Assembly: GCF_017848315.1 (NCBI RefSeq)
Contig: NZ_JAFKEC010000007.1
Location: 1-64,000 of the forward strand
Length of the DNA: 64,000 nucleotides
Origin: Pseudomonas palmensis
GTDB lineage: Bacteria > Pseudomonadota > Gammaproteobacteria > Pseudomonadales > Pseudomonadaceae
Direction: 5' to 3'
This document shows positions 16,770 to 24,800 of this stretch, piece after piece (within the stretch, counting starts at the first letter, position 1; every line of letters starts with the position of its first letter). The notes beneath the pieces were generated by a model that did not search any database, was not told the origin of the DNA, and saw nothing but the letters and a program-made list of their open reading frames with translations. The translations under genes and the position numbers were made by a program.

Positions 16770-18131
16770 CTAGGGCTGGCGGCGCAGGTCGATGACGTTG
16801 CCGGCCTTGCCTTCGGAACGCTTGAGGGTGTGGCACGGGTGCAGCTGGATGTGGGTGCTGATGCCCACGTGCACCTTGATCTGGTGGCTCAGCTGCTGGC
16901 AGGCGGCCTGTTGCTGCTGGGCGCTCAGGCCGCTGTGTTCCGGGCGCAGCTCGACGTGGACGGCCAGCACGTCGAGGTTACCCTGGCGGCTGACATGCAG
17001 CTGGTACACCGGGCTGAACATCAGCAGCTTGAGCAGTTGCTCCTCGATCTGGCTGGGGAACACGTTGACCCCGCGGATGATCAGCATGTCGTCGCTGCGC
17101 CCGGTGATGCGGTCGATGCGGCGCATGGCGCGACCGTTGCCGGGCAACAGGCGGGTGAGGTCGCGGGTGCGGTAGCGCACCATCGGTAGCGCTTCCTTGC
17201 TCAGGGTGGTCAGCACCAGTTCGCCGAACTGCCCGTCGGGCAGCACCGCGCCGGTGACCGGGTCGATGATCTCGGGGTAGAAGTGGTCTTCCCAGAGTGT
17301 CGGGCCGTCCTGGGTGTCGAGGTGCTCCATGGCCACCCCCGGGCCCATCACTTCCGACAGGCCGTAGATGTCCAGGGCCTTGATGCCCAGGCGCTGTTCC
17401 AGCTCGCCGCGCATCTGTCCGCCCCACGGCTCGGCGCCGAAGATCCCGGCGCGCAGCGACAGCGACTGCGGGTCGATGCCCTGGCGTTCGATCTCTTCGG
17501 CGATGTTGAGCATGTAGGACGGCGTCACCATGATGATGTCCGGCTGGAAGTCCTTGAGCAGCTGCACCTGGCGTGCGGTCTGCCCGCCCGACATCGGGAT
17601 CACCGTGCAGCCGAGTTTCTCGGCGCCGTAGTGTGCGCCCAGGCCGCCGGTGAACAGGCCGTAGCCATAGGCGATATGGATGCGGTCGCCGCGCCGCCCG
17701 CCCGCAGCGCGGATCGAGCGCGCCACCAGCGAGGCCCACACGTCGATATCGTTGCGCGTGTAGCCGACCACGGTGGGCTGGCCGGTGGTGCCGCTGGAGG
17801 CATGCAGGCGCAGCACCTGGTCCATCGGCACGGCAAACAGGCCAAAGGGGTAGTGGTCGCGCAACTGTGCCTTGCTGGTCAGCGGGAAGTGCGCCAGGTC
17901 GTCGAGGTGCTTGAGGTCGTAGGGGTGCACGTCCAGTGCATGGAACTGCTCGCGGTACCAGGCCACATGGGTATAGGCATGCAGCAGGGTCTGGCGCAGG
18001 CGCAGCAACTGGTGCTGGCGCAACTCGTCGAGGCCGGCCTGTTCCAGGTGGTCATCGAACGGTTGGGCGAAGGGCACCGGGGCCAGGGCGGCGACAGGGC
18101 TTGCGTGCAGTAAAGTCGATTCGATCGGCAT
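16770..18131 (-). CDS. Phenylacetate-CoA ligase family AMP-forming enzyme (PaaK-like)
   Basis: 453 residues. The adenylate P-loop LHASSGTTGQPTVVGYT lies near residue 110, the substrate/AMP motif YGLSEVMGPG near 255, and the hinge motif GRSDDMLIIRGVNVFPSQIE in the C-terminal third, all as in PaaK. It should activate an aromatic or related carboxylic acid to its CoA thioester. It lies between the acyl-CoA dehydrogenase gene (114 bp upstream) and the decarboxylase gene on the same strand. None of the other paa genes (monooxygenase paaABCDE, ring-opening paaZ) is present, so this is unlikely to be the standard phenylacetate pathway copy. Confidence 0.87.
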   Translation of the reverse strand: MPIESTLLHASPVAALAPVPFAQPFDDHLEQAGLDELRQHQLLRLRQTLLHAYTHVAWYREQFHALDVHPYDLKHLDDLAHFPLTSKAQLRDHYPFGLFAVPMDQVLRLHASSGTTGQPTVVGYTRNDIDVWASLVARSIRAAGGRRGDRIHIAYGYGLFTGGLGAHYGAEKLGCTVIPMSGGQTARQVQLLKDFQPDIIMVTPSYMLNIAEEIERQGIDPQSLSLRAGIFGAEPWGGQMRGELEQRLGIKALDIYGLSEVMGPGVAMEHLDTQDGPTLWEDHFYPEIIDPVTGAVLPDGQFGELVLTTLSKEALPMVRYRTRDLTRLLPGNGRAMRRIDRITGRSDDMLIIRGVNVFPSQIEEQLLKLLMFSPVYQLHVSRQGNLDVLAVHVELRPEHSGLSAQQQQAACQQLSHQIKVHVGISTHIQLHPCHTLKRSEGKAGNVIDLRRQP

Positions 18132-18245
18132 CGGGTCTGTTCTCTACCAGGAAGGGGAGTGGTCAAGGGCGCCCACGCTCGCGCTGCCATGCCCGCGCGC
18201 CGGGTGGGGCCGGGCGCGCAGGTGGCAGGGGCGGGCGCTGCGGGA

Positions 18246-19388
18246 TCAGCCGGCCTGGGTCAGGCGCAGCAGCTGGTTGAAGATGTTCTTCTGGTGCATC
18301 TCTTCGGTGCCGCCCACGCTGGCAAAGCCCAGCGCGTCCTTGACCAGGGTGGCGATGTCGCCTTCGTGGTAGCCCAGGCTGCCATACAGCTTGAGCAGGC
18401 TGATGGCGCTGTGGATGAAGTCCTGCGCGGCGCCGAGCTTGGCGATCGAGCAGCTCATCAGCGCCTGGGGGTCGTTGCCCAGCAGCTGGTCGAGCGCGGC
18501 GTACACCATCCAGCGGTTGCGCTCCATGCCCATGGCGATGTCCACCAGGCGCTTCTGCACGTACTGGTGGGTGTCGATGGCGCTGTTGAAGCTCTGGCGG
18601 TTGGCCGCGTAGTGCATGGCCTCGGCCAGGAACGGCGTGGGCAGGTTGGCCGCTACCAGGCCGTAGTACGCACGCCCCAGCGAGATGATCCTGATCAGTT
18701 GCTGCAGGCCGCGGCCCGGCTCGCCCAGTACCTGTTCGGCCGGCACCGGCAGGTTGTCGAAGTGCAGCGGGCCGGTGGGCAGGTGCTTGTTGCCCAGCTT
18801 GTCGTCCGGCTCGCCACGGGTCAGGCCGGGGGTGTCCTTGTCGATGATCACCAGGGCGATGTTGTGCTTGGAGTCGGTGGCCAGGCGGGTCACGATCAGC
18901 AGGAAGTCGGCCACCGGTGCATGGGCGATGTTGAACTTGCTGCCGGTCAGCCGGTAGCCGTCCGCGCACGGGGTCAGCAGGCTGTGGATACTGCGCACGT
19001 CGGTGCCGGTGCCCGGTTCGGCGATGCCGGTGGCGCTCAGCGCGCCGGCCAGGATCGCGCTCAGGTAGCGGTCCTTCTGGGCGTCGCTGCCGTAGAGCAT
19101 CAGGGCACGGACCATGCCGGCCTGGGCAATCACCGACAGCAGTAGCTCGGGCGTGCGGATCGACGAGGCCAGGCCTTCCAGCGCGGCACTGAAGCCCCAC
19201 CAGTCTTCACCCAGGCCGCCGTATTCGAGCGGGATGACCAGCTTCCACAGGCCCGCGTCGCACAGGCGCTGCCAGCCGTAGTGATCGAAACCGGGGGCGG
19301 CGCTGCGCCGCGCCTCGGCCAGTTCCACGCCGATGGCGCGGTAGGTCGACAGCAGCGCGAGCTGCTGTGGAGTCCAGGAGAGTTTCAT
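18246..19388 (-). CDS. Acyl-CoA dehydrogenase family protein
   Basis: 380 residues from MKLSWTPQQL. It has the three-domain acyl-CoA dehydrogenase layout: N-terminal helices, central beta domain with the FAD-contacting GIAEPGTGTD (near residue 130), and C-terminal helices ending in GGTEEMHQKNI, where a Glu occupies the usual catalytic-base loop. It would oxidise an acyl thioester to the 2-enoyl form, or act on a carrier-bound acyl group as in some biosynthetic clusters. The frame is open further upstream, but that extension is unrelated sequence. Second gene of the four-gene operon. Confidence 0.87.
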   Translation of the reverse strand: MKLSWTPQQLALLSTYRAIGVELAEARRSAAPGFDHYGWQRLCDAGLWKLVIPLEYGGLGEDWWGFSAALEGLASSIRTPELLLSVIAQAGMVRALMLYGSDAQKDRYLSAILAGALSATGIAEPGTGTDVRSIHSLLTPCADGYRLTGSKFNIAHAPVADFLLIVTRLATDSKHNIALVIIDKDTPGLTRGEPDDKLGNKHLPTGPLHFDNLPVPAEQVLGEPGRGLQQLIRIISLGRAYYGLVAANLPTPFLAEAMHYAANRQSFNSAIDTHQYVQKRLVDIAMGMERNRWMVYAALDQLLGNDPQALMSCSIAKLGAAQDFIHSAISLLKLYGSLGYHEGDIATLVKDALGFASVGGTEEMHQKNIFNQLLRLTQAG

Positions 19389-19459
19389 TGAGCGTACCTT
19401 TGCAGTCGGTTCGCCGGGGCGCCTGAGCGTCGGCGAACGGTTCGTCCCTGAGCGCCGGC

Positions 19460-19873
19460 TCAGCCTTCCTGGAAAGCCAGGACCTGATCCTTGAATGCCT
19501 GGGGCACAGGCACGGTGGCCTGTTTGTCGTAGTCGAACATCACGTGGTACGACTTGGCCCTGGCCACCACCTCGTGGGTATCGTCCTGGCGGCGCATGGT
19601 GTGCTCGATCTCGAAGCTCTTGGTGCCGAATTTCACCACGGCGCTGCTGACCACCAGGGTTTCGCCGTACATGGCCTGCTTGAGGTAGTCGCACTCGCTG
19701 CGCACCATGATGTGCGGCAGTTTTTCGCTCTTTGGCAGTTGCAGCAGGTGGTGCATGTAGCAGAGGTAGGCATGTTGCATGTAGTCATAATAGATGGGGC
19801 TGCTTACATGGCCCATCGAGTCGGTGTCGCGGTATTTTATTTCAATGACGGTCTCAAAGCCTTTCTGGCTCAT
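19460..19873 (-). CDS. Hot-dog acyl-CoA thioesterase (4-hydroxybenzoyl-CoA thioesterase/YbgC family)
   Basis: 137 residues from MSQKGFETVIEIKYRDTD. The RDTDSMGHV motif contains the Asp used for catalysis in the 4HBT family; the central helix follows (PIYYDYMQHAYLCYM). It should hydrolyse short or aromatic acyl-CoA esters. An upstream in-frame ATG at 19966 would add 31 Lys/Asn-rich residues and is unlikely. It is the first gene of the minus-strand operon, reading away from a 465-bp divergent promoter region. Confidence 0.82.
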   Translation of the reverse strand: MSQKGFETVIEIKYRDTDSMGHVSSPIYYDYMQHAYLCYMHHLLQLPKSEKLPHIMVRSECDYLKQAMYGETLVVSSAVVKFGTKSFEIEHTMRRQDDTHEVVARAKSYHVMFDYDKQATVPVPQAFKDQVLAFQEG

Positions 19874-20338
19874 GGTGCACTTCCTTTTGTTTGTTCTGTT
19901 TGAAGTTGGCGAAATGTTCTTGAAACTTCTCGGCAACTTGTTCGGTCCCTTGAAAGTGGGTTTCAAGTTGTTTCAAATGCTAGGCAAGTTGAACTTGCAA
20001 GGCTACTCGCGTTTGTTTGCAGGAAGCTCGCTTTCGCGCTGCAGCGCTTGTCTGTCGTGGGGTTGCTGGCTGCTGGTTGTACGCCATGGTTCGTTTGTGG
20101 GGGCGGCCTTGAGGGTGGCGTTGAATTGCTCGCATTTCGCCGCCGACAACGAACTTTGGTCATGAATATTTAATATTCCTGGCAATGCGAGCAATCCACG
20201 GCGGGTACACGGGCACGGCTCTTGTGTGTGGGGTTTTTAATGCGAGTAGTTGTTCGGCAGGCATTCTTTTAGCATGGCCGCCACTCAGGCGCCGTTGTTG
20301 TAGCGGCCCTGTATCGCCATTCAGGGAGTGCAGTGTTC
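19874..20338. promoter_or_regulatory. Divergent regulatory region with several palindromes
   Basis: This 465-bp stretch between the thioesterase operon (minus) and the SDR-lyase pair (plus) is less GC-rich than its surroundings and holds no convincing gene. It contains three dyads: CTTGAAA-N5-TTTCAAG at 19949-19967, GCAAGTT-G-AACTTGC at 19983-19997, and GAATATT-T-AATATTC at 20164-20178, plus several extra copies of the CAACTTG/CAAGTTG half-site between 19905 and 19997. These are candidate binding sites for the TetR protein encoded at 22019-22687 or another regulator. Promoters for both operons must lie here, but I cannot place them firmly. Confidence 0.5.
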
Positions 20339-21079
20339 ATGACCAATCAAGACAGGGTGGCGGTGGTCACCGGTGCGGCCAGCGGTATTGGCGCGGCGAC
20401 CGCCCTGCAGCTGGCACGGGAGGGTTTTCAGGTGGCGTGCCTGGACCGTGACGAAGGCGGCCTGGATCGCACCCTGCATGCGCTGGGCCCAGGCCATCGG
20501 CCGTTCGCCCTGGACCTGTGCGATGAACAGGCAGTGGCCGCGGTGTTCGCCGAAATCGCCCAGTGGCGAGGGCGCATCGATGGCCTGGCCACCTGCGCCG
20601 GGGTGGTCGACACCACGGCATTCGACGACCTGAGCGTGGCGCGCCTGCGCCAGTTGCTGGAGGTCAACCTGCTTGCCACCTTCAGCGTGGTGCAGCACAG
20701 CGTGCCCTTGATGCGCGCCGGCGGGCATATCTGCACCGTGGCCAGCGTCGCCGGCATTCGCGGCGGTGGCCTGGCCGGCACGCTCGGCTACGCCACCAGC
20801 AAGGGCGCGGTAATCACCCTGAGCAAGGGCCTGGCGCGCGAACTGGGCCCGCGCGGGCTGACCGTCAATTGCGTCGCCCCGGCGGTGATCCGCACGCCGA
20901 TGCTCGATGACACCACGCGCGTCGCCGGCAAGCTCGAACAGCTGCACGGCATGACCGCCTTGCGCCGCGAGGGCCGTGCCGAGGAAGCCGCCGAGGTGAT
21001 CGCCTGGCTGCTGTCGGGCAAGGCCTCGTTCGTCAGCGGCACCACCATCGCCGTGGACGGCGGCCTGGCGATGCTCTGA
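20339..21079 (+). CDS. SDR-family NAD(P) oxidoreductase
   Basis: 246 residues from the ATG at 20339 (GGGAG 10 bases upstream); a GTG at 20333 is an alternative. Cofactor loop TGAASGIG, CAG in the NNAG position, catalytic Ser in VASVAG and YATSK near residue 150 identify a classical SDR. FabG-like members reduce 3-ketoacyl or oxidise 3-hydroxyacyl thioesters, which would fit a neighbouring acyl-CoA dehydrogenase, but the substrate is not proven. The CitE-like lyase gene follows 45 bp downstream. Confidence 0.85.
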   Translation: MTNQDRVAVVTGAASGIGAATALQLAREGFQVACLDRDEGGLDRTLHALGPGHRPFALDLCDEQAVAAVFAEIAQWRGRIDGLATCAGVVDTTAFDDLSVARLRQLLEVNLLATFSVVQHSVPLMRAGGHICTVASVAGIRGGGLAGTLGYATSKGAVITLSKGLARELGPRGLTVNCVAPAVIRTPMLDDTTRVAGKLEQLHGMTALRREGRAEEAAEVIAWLLSGKASFVSGTTIAVDGGLAML

Positions 21080-21124
21080 GGCGCTTTCTTTTCTTCCTTT
21101 TCTTCTCTGTACAGGACGTCAACC

Positions 21125-22030
21125 ATGGCAGTTTCCAAGGACAACCCACTGGCGCTTTGCCGCACCTTTTTCTTCATTCCCGGCGCCGACGAGCGCGCGT
21201 TGCTGGCGGCACTCGACGGCGATGGCGACGTGCTGGTGCAGGAGCTGGAGGACTTCACCCCACCGGCGCGACGCCCCGAGGCGCGTGCACTGGCGGTGGA
21301 TATCCTGCAGCGCTGGCGTGCCTGCGGGCGGGTCAGTGCGGTGCGCATCAACCCGTTTGAAACCTGTGGCCACGAGGACCTGGCGGCAGTGATGGCTGGC
21401 CGCCCGCAGGTGGTGATGATGTCCAAGGTCGAGCGCCGCGAGCAGATGATCGAGCTGGACCAGTTGATCACCGAGCTTGAGGGGCGCCATGGCATCGCTG
21501 CCGGCAGCACGTTGATCGTGCCGAACATCGAGACCGCGCTGGGCGTGGTGCGCGCCATCGAGATCGCCGCCGCCAGCCCGCGTATCAAGGCGATGCTGGT
21601 GGCCACCGAGGACATGGTGGCCGACCTGGGCGCCGGGCGCAGCCGCGCCGGCACCGAGCTGTATTACCCGCGCTCGCGCTTTCTGCTCGAATGCGCAGCA
21701 GCGGGGGTGCTGGCCATCGACTCGCCCTACACCTTTGCCGACGCGCAGGGTGCCGAAGCCGACATGCAGTTCGCCCGCTCCATCGGCTACCAGGCCAAGG
21801 GTGTGGTCAACCCGGCGCACGTGGCGGTCGCCAATCGCTACCTCACCCCCGCTGACGCGGACGCCGAACTGGCGCGCCGGCAGGTGGCGGCGTTCGAGGC
21901 GGCGGCCCAGGGCGGCAACGTGCGTGCCGAGGTCGATGGCCTGGTGGTGGAAGTGCCCAGCTACCTGCAGGCGCTGCGCTTGCTGGAGCGTTACGAGCAG
22001 TTGCAGGCGCGCCAGGCGCTACGCCGCTGA
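21125..22030 (+). CDS. HpcH/HpaI (CitE-like) CoA-ester lyase/aldolase
   Basis: 301 residues with the TIM-barrel CitE/malyl-CoA lyase pattern: RTFFFIPGADERALLAAL at the N terminus (family form RSLLFVPG), metal-ligand Glu in VPNIETALG and Asp in ATEDMVADLG, and the C-terminal KGVVNPAHV substrate motif. Members cleave or form beta-hydroxyacyl-CoA esters such as malyl-CoA or citramalyl-CoA. It is paired with the SDR gene. Its 3' end overlaps the convergent TetR gene by 12 bases. Confidence 0.83.
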   Translation: MAVSKDNPLALCRTFFFIPGADERALLAALDGDGDVLVQELEDFTPPARRPEARALAVDILQRWRACGRVSAVRINPFETCGHEDLAAVMAGRPQVVMMSKVERREQMIELDQLITELEGRHGIAAGSTLIVPNIETALGVVRAIEIAAASPRIKAMLVATEDMVADLGAGRSRAGTELYYPRSRFLLECAAAGVLAIDSPYTFADAQGAEADMQFARSIGYQAKGVVNPAHVAVANRYLTPADADAELARRQVAAFEAAAQGGNVRAEVDGLVVEVPSYLQALRLLERYEQLQARQALRR

Positions 22031-22687
22031 GCTGTGCGGCTGCGCGCGGGCGCGGGCGGTGGCCAGCGGCACGGCCGGCGGGAGGCACAACAGCCCGATC
22101 AGCGAGCTGCTGATCGCATCCTCGATCTGCGCCTGGCTCATCTGCGGCGAGTCGAGGATGTAGGCCTTGACCATCGAGGTGATCACCTGCGCCGCCAGCC
22201 AGGCGGCCAGGTGCAGGTTGCTGTGAGCCAGCGTGGCCCGCCAGCGGTCCAGCAGGCGCTCGATGGACAGGGTGATGCGGGCCTTGTGCTGCAGGTCGTC
22301 GACGCTGCGGCTCAGGTTGGCCAGGTCGGTGTCGAGCAGCCGGTGCAGCTCCGGTTCCTGCTGGTGCAGGTGTAGCAGGGCTTGCACCAGCAGCCTGAGG
22401 TGGGCCGGCAGGTCGGCCACCTCGTGGGCGCCGGCGACCTCCAGAATCACCCGGTTCATGGCCTGCGCATGGCGCTCATGCAACGCCGCGATCAATGCAT
22501 CCTTGTTCGGGAAGTACTGATAGACCGAGCCCACGCTGACCCCGGCGCGCTGGGCCACCAGGTTGGTGTTGGTGCCCTGGTAGCCATGCTTGACCACCAC
22601 CTTGGCGGTGGAGGTGAGGATGGTTTCGACCATCATCCGCGAGCGGGCCTGGGTGGGGATCTTGCGCGGAAGGTTAAGGTGTTTCAC
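22019..22687 (-). CDS. TetR-family transcriptional regulator
   Basis: 222 residues. The start is a GTG at 22687 (VKHLNLPRKI) preceded by GGAG at a 7-base spacing; the longer open frame upstream is not TetR-like. The N-terminal helix-turn-helix (LVAQRAGVSVGSVYQYFPNK, residues about 37-56) is typical; the C-terminal ligand domain is helical. It is convergent with the lyase gene and probably controls the acyl-CoA module. A 7-bp-arm palindrome at 22881-22900 upstream may be its own operator. Confidence 0.85.
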   Translation of the reverse strand: MKHLNLPRKIPTQARSRMMVETILTSTAKVVVKHGYQGTNTNLVAQRAGVSVGSVYQYFPNKDALIAALHERHAQAMNRVILEVAGAHEVADLPAHLRLLVQALLHLHQQEPELHRLLDTDLANLSRSVDDLQHKARITLSIERLLDRWRATLAHSNLHLAAWLAAQVITSMVKAYILDSPQMSQAQIEDAISSSLIGLLCLPPAVPLATARARAQPHSSAA

Positions 22688-22880
22688 GAATGTCTCCAGA
22701 AAGGGCCTGATTGCATTTGTGAGAAAGGCTGCCAGCAGGCAGCGGTGCTCCGACCTTGGAGATTTCTCCCTGATTGCCTGGAGCGCGCCGCCGCTGTGGC
22801 AATGCAGCCGATCCAGTACGAGGGCGATTCTTGGCCTTGGAGACGCTTTGGAAAATGCTCTGGTGTGCACTTTATAGTTA

Positions 22881-22900
22881 GCGATAGGGTCAGCTATCGC
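22881..22900. promoter_or_regulatory. Inverted repeat upstream of tetR
   Basis: GCGATAG at 22881-22887 and CTATCGC at 22894-22900 form a dyad with a 6-base centre, followed on the minus strand by an AT-rich CTATAAAG that could be a -10 region. It lies in the 241-bp gap upstream of the TetR gene. Autoregulation through such dyads is usual in the family. Confidence 0.45.
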
Positions 22901-22928
22901 CGGCGCAGGCCCCCGCAAACCGGGCAGA

Positions 22929-23753
22929 TCACAGGCTGCGGTCGAGGCCGAAACGTTTCTTCAGCACCTTTTCCAGCAGCCGTTTGGGCAGCACGCCGGC
23001 CAGCAGCGGCAAGGCGCGGCTGCCGTTGCCCAGGCGCAGCAGGTCGGGCGGGGTACGCTGCTGTACGGCCTTGAGCAGGCCCTGGGCGAACGCGCTGGCG
23101 GGGGTCGGTCTGTCCTGCGAGGCGCGGGCGCGGGCGCGCACCTGCTCGCGCAATGGCCACCACGGCGAGTCTTGCGCCAGCACCTGCTCGGCCTCGCGCC
23201 CGGCATTGCTGGCGAAGCTTGAGGCGATGGCGCCGGGCTGCACTTCCATCACGCCGATGCCGAACGGCGCCAGTTCCAGGCGCAGCGCATCGCTGAGCGC
23301 ATGCACCGCCGCCTTGGATGCGCAATAGGCGCCGGCGAACGGGGTGACCAGCACACCCGACACGCTGCCGATGTTCACCACCAGGCCGCGATTGCGTCGC
23401 AGCAAGGGGAACAGTGCACGGGTCACACCGATCAGTGCGAACACGTTGGTCTCGAACTGGCGCTGCATGGCCTCGACACCGCCGTCCAGCAGCGGCCCCA
23501 TCGCGCCGTAGCCGGCGTTGTTGATCAGGATGTCGAGGCCGCCATGGGCCGTTTCGATGGCGTCGGCCAGGCGCACCAGGGCGTCCTCGTGGTTGACGTC
23601 CAGCTGGCGGCTGCTGAAGCCGGCCTTGATCAGCGTGGCGACGTCATCGGCCTTGCGCGCGGTCGCCCACACGTCGTAGCCGGCGGACTTGAAGCTGTCG
23701 GCGAGGGCGCGGCCGATGCCGCTGGAGCAACCGGTGATCAGGACGACGGGCAT
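22929..23753 (-). CDS. SDR-family oxidoreductase
   Basis: 274 residues: TGCSSGIGR cofactor loop at residues 7-15, NNAG near 77, GSVSG with the catalytic Ser and YCASK near 145-149. The C-terminal extension (VLPKRLLEKVLKKRFGL) is basic and amphipathic, as in SDRs that contact membranes or lipids. The start has GAGGAG about 10 bases upstream. The gene overlaps the upstream thioredoxin-like gene by 110 bases in another frame. Confidence 0.85.
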   Translation of the reverse strand: MPVVLITGCSSGIGRALADSFKSAGYDVWATARKADDVATLIKAGFSSRQLDVNHEDALVRLADAIETAHGGLDILINNAGYGAMGPLLDGGVEAMQRQFETNVFALIGVTRALFPLLRRNRGLVVNIGSVSGVLVTPFAGAYCASKAAVHALSDALRLELAPFGIGVMEVQPGAIASSFASNAGREAEQVLAQDSPWWPLREQVRARARASQDRPTPASAFAQGLLKAVQQRTPPDLLRLGNGSRALPLLAGVLPKRLLEKVLKKRFGLDRSL

Positions 23754-24123
23754 GGAAGGGGGCTCTCCTCAGAATGTGGTGTTCGGTCAGGGCGTCGATC
23801 AGCCGGGTGATGCTCGTGGCGCACACCACGAGGTTGGGGCCGGCGACGGGCAACAGGATATGTGAAGGCAGATAGTGCAGCGACAGGCTCTGGAACAGGA
23901 GGGTCAGGGCCGGTTCTTGCGGGTGATCCTCGAACAGGTCGACGTTGAAATAGTGGAAGTCGACCTGAGGATGTTGACTGCCAAGCCGTGCAACACCGGG
24001 ATGCATCGTGCAGCAAGGCGGGCAACTGGCCGAGCCCACCATGACCATGGCCGGGCGTTGGCGTGTGCAATCGTCGAGCAGCGCCTGGAGCTGGTCGAGG
24101 CGGGTCACGGGCCTGAGTGACAT
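23644..24123 (-). CDS. Thioredoxin-family protein with overlapping tail
   Basis: 159 residues from MSLRPVTRLD. The first 120 residues are thioredoxin-like: SASCPPCC (CxxC with a Ser-Cys context instead of the usual Trp-Cys), then FHYFNVDLFED and LPSHILLPVAG in the expected strand positions. It has no signal peptide, so it would be cytosolic. The last 36 residues are Arg-rich and are encoded in a frame overlapping the start of the SDR gene; they do not look like thioredoxin. Either the overlap is real or an ancestral stop near 23755 was lost. Confidence 0.7.
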   Translation of the reverse strand: MSLRPVTRLDQLQALLDDCTRQRPAMVMVGSASCPPCCTMHPGVARLGSQHPQVDFHYFNVDLFEDHPQEPALTLLFQSLSLHYLPSHILLPVAGPNLVVCATSITRLIDALTEHHILRRAPFHARRPDHRLLQRHRPRPRRQLQVRRLRRVGDRAQGR

Positions 24124-24199
24124 GGTGGTGCCTCCTGCAAGAATTGCGGTGCGCTCCATTCAACCCCGGCTGGCGTGTCTGAGGTAACTGGCAAAAATA

Positions 24200-24664
24200 C
24201 TAGTTGGCAAAGCCACCCTGCAGGTGCTCGGCACGAAATTCCAGGGTTTGCGGGCGGTAGCCTGAGCGCAGGGGGGGCAGGGGCAGGCAGTCGTGCCAGC
24301 TGGCCTCGGGCTGCAGGTCGCCGGGGCCGCGGTAGCGCGGTGCGGCGTAGGTGTTCTCGGCCAGGTTGACGGTGTCGCCGGGGGCGTAGGCGGCCACGCG
24401 CCAGCGCAGCTCGACCAGCGGCACGCGGTTGGCGTTCTTTATCTGTACGCGCAGCGGCCGGTCGGCCGGGCAGGCGTCGGGGGCGTAGTCCAGGCGCAGT
24501 TCCAGGCGGGCCAGCTGGCTGGCCTCGCGGTTGTCCAGCCACACCACCCACAGGCCCACCAGGCCCAGGCCGAGCAGCGCGGCCATGGAGATCGGCAAGG
24601 CCTTGGCCGGGTAGCGCAGCAGCAGGACCAGCCAGGTGAGGATGAGCAGGATACCGATGAACAT
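24200..24664 (-). CDS. Hypothetical membrane-anchored protein
   Basis: 154 residues: two N-terminal transmembrane helices (residues about 2-17 and 22-43), then a soluble beta-rich domain with two cysteines (DACPADRP and HDCLPLPP). I recognise a conserved Pseudomonas hypothetical pattern but no assigned function. The soluble part should lie on the periplasmic side if the first helix enters from the cytoplasm. The next gene on the strand is the thioredoxin-like gene. Confidence 0.65.
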   Translation of the reverse strand: MFIGILLILTWLVLLLRYPAKALPISMAALLGLGLVGLWVVWLDNREASQLARLELRLDYAPDACPADRPLRVQIKNANRVPLVELRWRVAAYAPGDTVNLAENTYAAPRYRGPGDLQPEASWHDCLPLPPLRSGYRPQTLEFRAEHLQGGFAN

Positions 24665-24714
24665 GGAGGGCGCCTTGGGTGCGGATGAAGGATCATCCTA
24701 CCCTGATAAAAGCA

Positions 24715-24779
24715 TCGCGGGTCAAGCCCGCTCCCACAGGTTCGATGGCGACCGTTGTGGGAGCGGGCTTGACCCGCGA
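24715..24779. repeat. REP pair (GGGTCAAGCCCGC family) downstream of algA
   Basis: Two perfect 24-bp inverted arms (24715-24738 and 24756-24779, core CGGGTCAAGCCCGCTCCCAC) with a 17-base spacer. It lies between the alginate operon end and the hypothetical membrane gene, and may protect the 3' end of the alginate mRNA. Confidence 0.85.
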
Positions 24780-24800
24780 AAGGGCCTTCCGGGCTTCAGA

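Noticed and set aside
16770..19873. Tropolone-type or standard phenylacetate cluster
   Set aside because: The ligase, dehydrogenase and thioesterase recall such clusters, but the required oxygenase and ring-opening genes are missing, so I did not assign this.
19794..20165. 123-codon plus-strand frame in the divergent region
   Set aside because: It starts inside the thioesterase gene on the opposite strand and has no ribosome site; only its repeat-like middle part is kept as a finding.
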